Shown here: one piece after another, positions 1-8,196 of the stretch
How the letters are laid out: each line of letters begins with the position of its first letter
Position numbering within the stretch: position 1 is the first letter of the stretch
Origin: M3007 sp041392625
GTDB taxonomy: Bacteria > Bacteroidota > Bacteroidia > Chitinophagales > Saprospiraceae
Direction of reading: 5' to 3'
Length of the DNA: 64,000 nt
Assembly: GCA_041392625.1 (NCBI GenBank)
Contig: JAWKLR010000008.1
Span: 138,914 to 202,913 of the forward strand
Notes under the pieces: generated by a model
The model's database searches: none
The model's input: only the letters and a program-made list of their open reading frames with translations
Told to the model about the DNA's origin: nothing
Program-made: the position numbers and the translations under genes

Positions 1-1
1 C

Positions 2-2731
2 TACCTGACAAAAGAGCGTAAGTCTATTTCTGAGAATCCTGTACGGGGAGAAGGACGCCGTTTCTACTCTCCGGAAGAGGTAATCATCGCCTACAACGAA
101 GGTGAATTGGATTTGCACGCATCCATTGAATGTCGGATTCGATCCATCAACAACGAAGGTGAAATGGAAACAAAGCGTATGGCCACAACCGTTGGTCGCG
201 TTTTGTTCAACCAGGCAGTTCCTGAAACGGTGCCTTATATCAACGACTTGCTGACCAAGCGTAACCTGAAGGTGATCATCGGTAAAGTAATTACACTGAC
301 CGACTTCAAAACCACCGCAGAGTTCCTGGATAAGATCAAAGAACTTGGATTTGGCTGGGCATTTAAGGCCGGTTTGTCATTTAACCTTGGTGACTTGATC
401 ATTCCTGAAATGAAGCAAATCGCCCTGGATAATGCGCAGGTTGAAGTAGACGAAGTTTGGGATAACTACAACATGGGTTTGATTACCTATAACGAACGTT
501 ATAACCAAATCATTGATAAATGGACCTATGCGGATAACCGCATCACAGACACCCTGATGAAAGAACTCAAGGAGCACAAACAAGGATTTAACTCCGTGTT
601 TATGATGCTTGACTCTGGTGCTCGTGGTTCCAAACAGCAAATTAAGCAGTTGTGCGGTCTTCGTGGTCTGATGGCAAAACCGAGAAAGTCTGGTGACACC
701 GGTGGAGCGATTATCGAAAACCCGATCCTTTCAAACTTCCTTGAAGGACTTTCTGTACAAGAATACTTTATCTCTACGCACGGTGCTCGTAAGGGTCTTG
801 CGGATACAGCACTTAAGACTGCGGATGCAGGTTACCTGACCCGTCGTCTGGTAGACGTAGCACAAGACGTCGTAATCCGCATGTCGGATTGTAACACCTT
901 GCGCGGTCTGGATACCACTGCACTGAAAGAAGGTGATAAAGTAGTTCAGCAAATTGGTGCTCGAATCAAAGGCCGTTACAGCCTGTATGATGTATACCAT
1001 CCTGAAACAGATGAGATTCTGGTTGCTGCCGGTGATTACATCTCAGAGGATTTGGCAATGCAAATTGAGGAAGCGCAAATCGAAACGGTTACCATCCGTT
1101 CGGTGCTTACCTGCGAAAGCCGCCACGGTATTTGTGCCAAGTGTTATGGTAAAAACCTGGCAACCGGCCGGATTGCAGAAATTGGAGATGCCGTTGGTAT
1201 CATCGCTGCACAGTCCATCGGTGAACCGGGTACTCAGTTGACCCTCCGTACCTTCCACACGGGTGGTACTGCAATGGTAGGTCAGACTGAAAACGATATG
1301 ATTGCACGTTACTCTGGTAAACTGGAGTTCGACTCTATCCGTACCGTAGATACTGCCGACAACCAGGGCAACCCGGTTAAAGTAGTGGTATCGCGTATCG
1401 GTGAGATCCGGAACGTTGATCCAAAGACTGGTCGTGTTTATTCCAACAACCACATTCCTTACGGTGCATTCCTTAATGTGAAGGAAGGTCAGAATGTTGA
1501 AAAAGGAGACAAAATCTGTTCTTGGGACCCATTCAACGCCGTGATCGTTACTGAATTCTCTGGTGTTATCCAATACAACAACCTGGAAGAAGGTGTGAAC
1601 TACCGTACAGAACGGGATGATCAAACCGGATTTACCGAGAAGATTGTTATTGAAAGTAAGAACAAACGCAAGATTCCATCTATTTCGGTGGTTGAACCTA
1701 AATCTGGCGAAGAACTCAAAAACTACACCATGCCAATCGGAGCATACATCTCTGTTGATGATGGTGATGAAGTGAAGTCTGGTCAGCAATTGGTTAAGAT
1801 TCCACGGAAACTGGGTAAGATTGCGGATATCACCGGTGGTCTGCCACGTGTAACCGAATTGTTCGAAGCCCGTAACCCATCCAACCCGGCAACTGTTGCT
1901 GAAATTGATGGTGTGGTAAGCTTTGGTGCGATCAAGCGTGGAAACCGTGAGTGCATTATTGAAGCCAAAGACGGCCAGAAGCGTAAATACATGGTGCCAT
2001 TGACTAAGCACGTATTGATGCAAGACGGTGACTTTGTGCGCTCAGGTACTGCCCTTACAGAAGGTGCGATCTCAATCAAGGACATCCTTGCTATCAAAGG
2101 ACCGTTTGCAGCCTCAGCCCACCTGGTAAATGGTGTGCAGGAAGTTTACCGTTCTCAGGGTATCAATATCAACGACAAGCACATTGAGGTAATTGTTCGT
2201 CAGATGCTTCGTCGACTTGAAATTGTGGATCCAGGTGACACGCACTTCCTTGAAGGTGAACCGGTTGAACGTAATGAGTTTATTGACTACAACGACTGGA
2301 TCTACGACAAGAAATTTGTTACAGAGCCAGGCGACAGCACCAAACTCAAAGCCGGTGCATTGGTTACAGTACGCCAGATTCGTGAAGAGAATTCCATGCT
2401 CAAACGCAACGACATGAAGCTCGTTGAATACCGGGATGCATTGCCAGCAACGGCTGTTTCAATGCTGCTGGGTATTACAAAAGCATCACTTGGCACTGAA
2501 TCTTGGATTTCTGCAGCGTCCTTCCAGGAAACCACTAAGGTACTTTCTACCGCAGCAATTGCAGCGAAGAAAGATACATTGATGGGTCTGAAGGAGAACG
2601 TAATCGTAGGTAAGAAAATCCCGGCAGGTACCGGTATCCGGAAGTACGAAAAACTTCAGGTTACAGGCTCCGGCCGTCCTTTCCGCGATCAACCGAAAGA
2701 AGAAGACGAAGTTTTACTGGAAGATAAATAA
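2..2731 (+). CDS. rpoC: DNA-directed RNA polymerase subunit beta', 3' part
   Basis: C-terminal 909 residues of RNA polymerase beta'. The frame is open from base 2, so the true start lies upstream of the window; an internal ATG at 107 is not the start. The catalytic NADFDGD region is outside the window. Visible landmarks in order are the segment GARGSKQQIKQLCGLRG, the bridge helix region around HGARKGLADTALKTADAGYL, the second zinc site (a Cys in MSDCNTL, then CESRHGICAKCYG), and the trigger loop GIIAAQSIGEPGTQLTLRTFH. The long beta-rich insert and C-terminal helices follow and the gene ends normally at TAA before a strong terminator. Identity is certain; rpoB is expected just upstream. Confidence 0.98.
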   Translation, partial: YLTKERKSISENPVRGEGRRFYSPEEVIIAYNEGELDLHASIECRIRSINNEGEMETKRMATTVGRVLFNQAVPETVPYINDLLTKRNLKVIIGKVITLTDFKTTAEFLDKIKELGFGWAFKAGLSFNLGDLIIPEMKQIALDNAQVEVDEVWDNYNMGLITYNERYNQIIDKWTYADNRITDTLMKELKEHKQGFNSVFMMLDSGARGSKQQIKQLCGLRGLMAKPRKSGDTGGAIIENPILSNFLEGLSVQEYFISTHGARKGLADTALKTADAGYLTRRLVDVAQDVVIRMSDCNTLRGLDTTALKEGDKVVQQIGARIKGRYSLYDVYHPETDEILVAAGDYISEDLAMQIEEAQIETVTIRSVLTCESRHGICAKCYGKNLATGRIAEIGDAVGIIAAQSIGEPGTQLTLRTFHTGGTAMVGQTENDMIARYSGKLEFDSIRTVDTADNQGNPVKVVVSRIGEIRNVDPKTGRVYSNNHIPYGAFLNVKEGQNVEKGDKICSWDPFNAVIVTEFSGVIQYNNLEEGVNYRTERDDQTGFTEKIVIESKNKRKIPSISVVEPKSGEELKNYTMPIGAYISVDDGDEVKSGQQLVKIPRKLGKIADITGGLPRVTELFEARNPSNPATVAEIDGVVSFGAIKRGNRECIIEAKDGQKRKYMVPLTKHVLMQDGDFVRSGTALTEGAISIKDILAIKGPFAASAHLVNGVQEVYRSQGININDKHIEVIVRQMLRRLEIVDPGDTHFLEGEPVERNEFIDYNDWIYDKKFVTEPGDSTKLKAGALVTVRQIREENSMLKRNDMKLVEYRDALPATAVSMLLGITKASLGTESWISAASFQETTKVLSTAAIAAKKDTLMGLKENVIVGKKIPAGTGIRKYEKLQVTGSGRPFRDQPKEEDEVLLEDK

Positions 2732-2767
2732 GCCAGTTTATTTCCGATAGGTAGTAGATAATATATC

Positions 2768-2805
2768 AGCCGCTGATTTGCTTCTTGCAGTCAGCGGCTT
2801 TTTTA
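2768..2805 (+). terminator. Rho-independent terminator after rpoC
   Basis: Nine-base stem AGCCGCTGA / TCAGCGGCT with a 14-base loop, followed by a run of T. It ends the rpoC transcript. Confidence 0.85.
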
Positions 2806-2947
2806 TTGATGGAAGGGTGGGGGCTACAATTTTTTTCCAACATTCATGCGGTGCCCAAACTTTTATGTAATTTGGCCACCAAACCAATGCGCGCCTTCTT
2901 TTATTCCGGTAATACCAATTTAAATTCCCCTATTACAGTACTTTCCT

Positions 2948-3691
2948 ATGGAAAATCAGGAAAACATGAATATTATCCCCTCTTTTGATATTATGGATGG
3001 AAGACTGGTGCACCTGCGCCAGGGCGATTTTGAACAAAAAACTGTACATCCAAAGAGTCCTCTGGAACAAGCCAGAGAACTGGAAGACTCGGGGATTACC
3101 CACCTGCACATGATTGATCTCGACGGCGCCCGCAAAGGTAGCCCGGTGAACATGCATGTGCTCGAACAAATTGCAGCCAGAACACGGCTTGTGATTAATT
3201 ACGGAGGTGGACTGCGATCTATCCCTGCTTTGCGTCAAGTTTGGGATGCAGGCGCTGATATGTTTTCTGTGGGCAGCATGCCCGTAAAGGCACCGGATGA
3301 ATTCCGCGCCTGGGTAGAACGATTTGGTCCGGACCGTTTTCTCGTTGGGGCTGATGTGCGCGATCGAATGATTGCTGTACACGGTTGGCTGGAGCAAACC
3401 TCTATAGGAGTGATTTTGTGCCAGGCTCCGGAAGCACGATATTACCAATACATCTCTCCGTGACTAATATTGCCCGGGAAGGGAAATGGTAGGGCCGACA
3501 ACCAGGTGTACAAAGACATTCTTGAAAAATTTCCGGATATCAATCTGGTTGCAACGATAGGAGGTATCCGCAGCGTGGCGGATCTGGAGGCATTGCAGGA
3601 AATTGGTTGTGCTGCATCTCTTGTCGGCGGCAAAGCATTTTTTGAAGGTGAGATTCCTTTGACATACTTCCGGGTTTATTCCAAAACATAG
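2948..3691 (+). pseudogene. hisA: HisA-like phosphoribosyl isomerase, frame broken
   Basis: HisA isomerises ProFAR to PRFAR in histidine synthesis; it is a TIM barrel. The first 150 or so residues are clearly HisA: IIPSFDIMDGRLVHLRQGD, MIDLDGARKG, VINYGGGLRS and VGADVRDRMIAVHGWLE. The frame is then lost between about 3400 and 3500. Family-like words appear in other frames there (RLRKHDITNTS in one, TNIAREGK in another) and the original frame resumes with QVYKDILEKFPDINLVATIGGIRS to a stop at 3691. At least two indels are needed. In the second catalytic loop, usually TxIxxDG, the readable codons give TNIAREG, so the acid is Glu rather than Asp. No other his gene is nearby. It may be a decaying paralogue or a real gene hit by sequencing errors. 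An alternative start is the ATG at 2966. Confidence 0.75.
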
Positions 3692-4189
3692 TTTGTTGTC
3701 TGGGCTTTTGACAAGTCCCGCAAAGAAGCAACGAGTAGCAGCTCTGTAGAAAGAACTGTTTATCACCATTGCCTGGCTCTGGAATGGTTCTGTATGCCCC
3801 TACTTTTCATTTCAAATTTCTATTGGGTGACCTTTTGCCATGTAGGCGTCAAAAGAATGCTTTAAGCGTAAAACCTGATTGCTGAAAAAATTCGTGGCAC
3901 GCTTATTGGATAGTGCCTATTTATAATCTGATAGCTTTGAGAGATTAATGATAAATGTCATTATTTAGACAAAATCCTACTCAGAGTCAGGCAATAAATA
4001 CGCTTTGAAATCATTTTAAGATAGTTGCTTATTTATAAAAAAAACAGCGGCATCTATTGACAAGTGAAAATTGTGTGCATATCTTTGTGCCGAATTTAAT
4101 TTCAAACAAAACAAAAAAGAACATTGCTTATCGGATTATATTTTACTTTTTTCAACAAGTATAAAATTTAATTATTTCAATCCGATATC
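3692..4189. other. Intergenic region, no gene seen
   Basis: About 500 AT-rich bases between the hisA-like gene and a beta-barrel gene. I see no convincing ORF or RNA gene. The last 130 bases hold a strong promoter match, listed separately. Confidence 0.6.
4057..4087 (+). promoter_or_regulatory. Bacteroidota-type promoter for the 4190 gene
   Basis: TTG at 4057-4059, then 20 bases, then TATCTTTG at 4080-4087. This matches the Bacteroidota sigma consensus TTG-n19-21-TAnnTTTG exactly. Predicted start near 4094 gives a leader of about 95 bases. Confidence 0.75.
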
Positions 4190-4855
4190 ATGAACTTTAA
4201 GAACCTTATCGCGGTTTTCGTTTTTGCCGCCCTCGCCACCACCATCTCAGCCCAGTCTAACTACCAAATCGGCATCACTGCCGGAGCCAACCAATCCTCA
4301 TTAAAGTCCGACCTGTTTAACACCTCCTCTGGCCGCCTGAATGCTGCCATTGGCTGTACCTTTGTTGTAGGGATTAACGACTTTTTTGAACTCAATCAAG
4401 AGATCGCTTTTGTACAAAAAGGTGCTAAAGCTCAGGCTGTTTATTTCCGTCCTGAAGCACAGCCCGAGCAACTTACCTACGATTACTATTACAATACATT
4501 CGAAGCAGGTTTATTCGCCGGAATAAAGCCATTTCGTTCAGTGCCGGTTACCTTCCAGGCGGGAGGTTTCCTGGGAACGCATTTCCACAACATGGATCGT
4601 TCTCAAACTGAAGTATATGTTGGTGATTACCACAGCCTGAACAACGCAACTCAGGCAGTTGACCTGAACGATGCCTTTGCCGGCGTAGATATGGGTCCTG
4701 CTTTTGGTATCAGTGCAGGTACAGGCCAGGTGCGTGTAAATGCCCGCTATTACCTGGGAACTCGCAACTTGTATAACAACCTGGATTTTGTTGAAGAAGG
4801 CCATACCATTACTACCAACTCCTTCCGGCTTTCAATCAGCTATTTCCTGAAATAA
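4190..4855 (+). CDS. Outer-membrane beta-barrel protein
   Basis: A 221-residue protein with a clear signal peptide (MNFKNLIAVFVFAALATTISAQ). The mature part has alternating hydrophobic/polar strands, many Gly and aromatic residues, and ends in a terminal strand with Phe-Leu-Lys (SISYFLK), as in small PorT/OmpW-like Bacteroidota barrels. Repeated phrases such as YQIGITAGANQSS and FEAGLFAGIKPF are typical strand pairs. It is a monocistronic gene with its own promoter and terminator. No specific function can be assigned. Confidence 0.8.
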   Translation: MNFKNLIAVFVFAALATTISAQSNYQIGITAGANQSSLKSDLFNTSSGRLNAAIGCTFVVGINDFFELNQEIAFVQKGAKAQAVYFRPEAQPEQLTYDYYYNTFEAGLFAGIKPFRSVPVTFQAGGFLGTHFHNMDRSQTEVYVGDYHSLNNATQAVDLNDAFAGVDMGPAFGISAGTGQVRVNARYYLGTRNLYNNLDFVEEGHTITTNSFRLSISYFLK

Positions 4856-4892
4856 GATAGTTTTAAATACCCGTAGTTTTTTGAGCAATATA

Positions 4893-4927
4893 AAAGCCGG
4901 CTTCCAGAAGTGGAGGCCGGCTTTTTT
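4893..4927 (+). terminator. Rho-independent terminator
   Basis: Stem AAGCCGGC(CT) pairing with (AG)GCCGGCTT around a short loop, followed by six T. It ends the 4190 gene and can also stop the convergent minus-strand transcript. Confidence 0.85.
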
Positions 4928-4974
4928 GTAGGTACGTTTAAGGTAATTCGACGCTAGGAGCCAAAACTTTAAAA

Positions 4975-5751
4975 TCAATTAGGCAATTTCCTGTCGCGGC
5001 GTTTACCCAGATAATAATTGAGCCCCATTCCAATTGCATACAATGAAAACCCATCCTGGTTCTGAGTTGGAATTTTATGTGTTAAAAATGCCGTCAAATT
5101 GAGGTTCTTCAAGGACCTTTGAAGATGGAAGCCGGTACTTAGATTGATGTTTGGGCTGGACATTTCAATTGCTTTAATAGTTTGCAAGTCATACGTGTTT
5201 ATGCTTCCAAAAATCTCTCCTCTGTGATGAAATACATAGCTTGCGCGCCCCCCAAAACTACCCGACCAATTCTTGTGTATAAACGATATGGCAGGCTGGA
5301 TAAAGAGGTTTCTGTATTGAAGCCTTGAATAGTTGTGATAGCCTGTGTATGCACTTAAAATGCTCCCCTGACCCAAGCCTGCAGCAAGGTGTATTCCATC
5401 CTTGTCGCCATATTGGTTCCAACTGAGACTTAATTCTCCATACCAATTTCTACCTGCTTCAAACTGACTCCATGTATTCGGAGTATTAGCTTGATCAATA
5501 TCAATCGGCTTATTAGACAGATATACAAGTTGAGAAGCAATAGTCCACTCTGAACGCAATCTATAACCCCACTGAATACTTGCTCCAGGAAGGTCCGTTT
5601 GGATTAATTGTCCGGCAATTTCTGCTTTTGCATCCGGATCAATCAGTGGAACATAGACCTGTGTTTCCGGATGAAAACTTGCCATTGAACAGTGCAGTGC
5701 AAGCAGGCTTGAAATGATTAAAAGAAATACTAAGGGCTGATTGGTACGCAT
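4975..5751 (-). CDS. Uncharacterised envelope protein, likely beta-barrel
   Basis: Unrecognised 258-residue protein. I start it at the internal ATG (MRTNQPLVFLLIISSLLALHC) because this gives a clean signal sequence with a possible lipobox (LALHC) and avoids overlap with the upstream gene; a longer reading would begin at 5817. The mature part is rich in aromatic strands (WGYRLRSEWTIASQLVYL, IHLAAGLGQGSI, LYAIGMGLNYYLGK) and looks like an outer-membrane barrel of 10-12 strands. It follows the 5781-6527 lipoprotein by 29 bases on the same strand, so the two probably form an operon. Confidence 0.65.
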   Translation of the reverse strand: MRTNQPLVFLLIISSLLALHCSMASFHPETQVYVPLIDPDAKAEIAGQLIQTDLPGASIQWGYRLRSEWTIASQLVYLSNKPIDIDQANTPNTWSQFEAGRNWYGELSLSWNQYGDKDGIHLAAGLGQGSILSAYTGYHNYSRLQYRNLFIQPAISFIHKNWSGSFGGRASYVFHHRGEIFGSINTYDLQTIKAIEMSSPNINLSTGFHLQRSLKNLNLTAFLTHKIPTQNQDGFSLYAIGMGLNYYLGKRRDRKLPN

Positions 5752-5780
5752 AGGGTTGGTTTTTTGATGCTGACAAATGG

Positions 5781-6527
5781 CTATTCTGTTATCGGAGTGC
5801 TTGTTTTTTCTCTCCAAAAATAGTCTAATTGAAAAAGCATAGAGAGCCCCATGGTACGGGGGGCAAAATGATACCGTGAGTTTGTCTGGCTGTAATTAAA
5901 ATGTGCGTTGAGCCAAATTGGGCCATACCCGGTACCTACTTGAAATCCGAACTCTGGAAATAGTATTGGTGCATCCTCCTCAATGGCCATGATGCTTTCC
6001 AGTTCATCCTCCGGGATTTGAAAATCAATTGATCCACTTCGGTAATTTAAGTGATTAATACGGGCTCCAATTCCAATTCTAAAATACTTTTCTTCCAGCA
6101 TAACTCCCAACTGAGCACTGGATTTATTGAACTTCAAATCAGAAAATGCTCCGGCATCATTGTACACATTTTTAACCCTTCCAAGCCCATGGAAGCCGCT
6201 GAGGGTCAGACTTGCTATGGAACTGAGCGGGAAATAGGTTCCGACACCTAATTCGGTTTGCCAGCCCATCCCGTGTTGTACGTTTTCAGGAGAACTTTTT
6301 ACAGCAAAATGATGCAGATAGAGCAGCCCGTGGTTGACTGGGCTATATGCTGCTTGTGCTTCAACTCCGTCAAAGTCATTGCTAAAGATCAGTCCTCCAT
6401 GAAGGTCAAGTTCTCCTTTGCTTTTGATGCTTGACAGGTGCAAACTATTTGGAGCATAATATTGATGTGTGCAGGATGAAAGAATACAGAACACAAGTAA
6501 AAGCGGTAGTACAAGGTGTTTAGGCAT
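5781..6527 (-). CDS. Uncharacterised outer-membrane lipoprotein
   Basis: A 248-residue protein starting MPKHLVLPLLLVFCILSSC, a signal peptide with lipobox cysteine; an upstream ATG at 6551 would add eight residues before it and is less likely. After Cys comes THQYYAPNSLHL, then a strand-rich region (GELDLHGGLIFSND, VEAQAAYSPVNHGLLYLHHF, WLNAHFNYSQTNS) resembling small Bacteroidota lipoproteins that fold as barrels. It is the first gene of a two-gene minus-strand unit. The function is unknown. Confidence 0.65.
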   Translation of the reverse strand: MPKHLVLPLLLVFCILSSCTHQYYAPNSLHLSSIKSKGELDLHGGLIFSNDFDGVEAQAAYSPVNHGLLYLHHFAVKSSPENVQHGMGWQTELGVGTYFPLSSIASLTLSGFHGLGRVKNVYNDAGAFSDLKFNKSSAQLGVMLEEKYFRIGIGARINHLNYRSGSIDFQIPEDELESIMAIEEDAPILFPEFGFQVGTGYGPIWLNAHFNYSQTNSRYHFAPRTMGLSMLFQLDYFWREKTSTPITE

Positions 6528-6583
6528 AACGTTAATTGGTTTTAAATACAAAGGGTTTGTTGTGAAAGCGAGATGCTTTAGGC

Positions 6584-6638
6584 ATTAAAAAATGCTTCAT
6601 CCTGGGAAAACCGAACGGTAAAACAGGATGAAGCATTT
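6584..6638 (-). terminator. Rho-independent terminator after cytochrome c peroxidase
   Basis: A perfect 15-base inverted repeat, AAATGCTTCATCCTG and its complement, with a 19-base loop. On the minus strand it is followed by a T run. It ends the 6724-7917 transcript. Confidence 0.85.
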
Positions 6639-6723
6639 ATTTCGATTACAAGCGTGGAATGTTTCACACATTCAAACTGCCTGTGATCGGTATTAATAGA
6701 AAGGACTGTTTCCCTTCACTCTT

Positions 6724-7917
6724 TTATTTGAACGGATTTGAGAATCGCTCATCTATGGCGAACTCCTGATCGGTAAGCGTATTCAGGAAGGCAATCAAGT
6801 CAGCCTTTTGGCTGGCTGTAAAATTCATCTGACGTGCCTGACCGTTTCCTTGTTTCAGTTCGGAACTTAGGTTTGGATGGGTTTTGATTCCAGTGCTGTA
6901 GTGCTCAACAACTTCCTCAAGTGTCTGGAAACGTCCATCGTGCATGTATGGAGCGGTGAGTGCAATGTTCCGAAGCGTTGGCACTTTAAATGTACCCATT
7001 TCAGATGGCGTTCCTGAGATCCCACCTACACCTGCGTCAACAGTAGCTTCGTCAATGCCGTTGTTTGCAAAGAACTTAGGTGGGCGACCCTGGTTTACAC
7101 TGTGGCAACTTGAACAATTCTGCAGGTAGAGTTTCTTACCGTTATTCTCGGAAGCAGAAAACCCTGTAAAGTCCTGGATGATTACTGGTTCCATATCGCC
7201 CCAGGCTTGCGTTGCTGCCACCTTTTTGTTGGCCTCCTGGTCAAAGCGGCTGTTGATGGAGCCCATCGCATTCACGAAGTCGGAAATTGCACCGGTAATT
7301 CGCTCGACGGTAATGGCTTCATCTCCATAAGCCTTGCGGAAAAGCGGTTTGTAAAACGCTTGGTTCTGGACAGCCTGCGCTACTTCGTCCATATCCATAT
7401 TCATCTCCTTAGGATTGGTCAGTGATCCTGTTGCCTGATCGGCAACGGTTGCTGCCCGGTTATCCCAGAAGAAGCGGATGGCTGCGGCGCCGTTCAGGTC
7501 AGTGCCATAATACGCTGAGAAGTTTGCGACAGAACTCAAAGCAAACGAATTTCGATCTGTTTGCCGGTCGAATACACCCTGGCTGAAGGTAGCATTATCA
7601 GCAAAGCCAAGTTCCTGTTTGTGACAACTTGCACAGGAAATTGTACCATCTTTTGACAGGCTTTTATCATAAAACAAAACACGACCCAGTACCGCCCGGT
7701 CGCTGCTGACTGAACGTGGGAAAATACCTGTACGACTTAAGTGTTCAGGAAAGTCAACCTGGTAATTATGTGGAAGTTCCGGAAGGTTTAGTGATTCTGA
7801 AATGAGCGCATATTCTGCTGGCTCGTAATAGTAATAATCAAAATCAGGTTTTTCGTTGCAGGCTACTGTTAGCATAAGCATGGCGCTTATGCCTGAGAGT
7901 AAGATCACTTTTTTCAT
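6724..7917 (-). CDS. Di-haem cytochrome c peroxidase family lipoprotein
   Basis: 397-residue CcpA/MauG-type protein. It begins with a lipoprotein signal (LMLTVAC, Cys20), so it should sit in a periplasm-facing membrane. Two haem-binding CxxCH motifs are present: CASCH at 95-99 after LGRVLFYDKSLSKDGTIS, and CSSCH at 268-272. Other family landmarks are FWDNRAAT, NPKEMNMDMDE, VPTLRNIALTAPYMHDGRF and the closing LIAFLNTLTD. Such enzymes reduce hydrogen peroxide with electrons from small cytochromes or oxidise other substrates. A paralogue lies at 16338-17516. A possible -7 element (TATTTTTG, minus) lies at 8086-8093. Confidence 0.92.
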   Translation of the reverse strand: MKKVILLSGISAMLMLTVACNEKPDFDYYYYEPAEYALISESLNLPELPHNYQVDFPEHLSRTGIFPRSVSSDRAVLGRVLFYDKSLSKDGTISCASCHKQELGFADNATFSQGVFDRQTDRNSFALSSVANFSAYYGTDLNGAAAIRFFWDNRAATVADQATGSLTNPKEMNMDMDEVAQAVQNQAFYKPLFRKAYGDEAITVERITGAISDFVNAMGSINSRFDQEANKKVAATQAWGDMEPVIIQDFTGFSASENNGKKLYLQNCSSCHSVNQGRPPKFFANNGIDEATVDAGVGGISGTPSEMGTFKVPTLRNIALTAPYMHDGRFQTLEEVVEHYSTGIKTHPNLSSELKQGNGQARQMNFTASQKADLIAFLNTLTDQEFAIDERFSNPFK

Positions 7918-8196
7918 GGTGTCATGGATTTAGTGTGTGGTCAAATTGGGTGAACAAACGCGAGGCGACAAGCACCTCTGAAATGAGCAGGTTTAGAACG
8001 ATTGGGATTTTTACTAAGAAGTTGTTATTCCTATGCGTTCTAAGATATAGACGTATTGTACAAACAAAACGTTGGCTCGACCTTACAAAAATATGACAAT
8101 AGCCCCAAGGTCGAATGCTAATTTCAACATTTGTGTTTCTCTTAACACATTAATTCTGATCAGAACTAAAGCGAACTAACTCCAAAAAATAGCCGC

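Noticed and set aside
1043..2023. 326-residue antisense frame opposite rpoC
   Set aside because: rpoC is certain on the plus strand, and the antisense product has no family motif.
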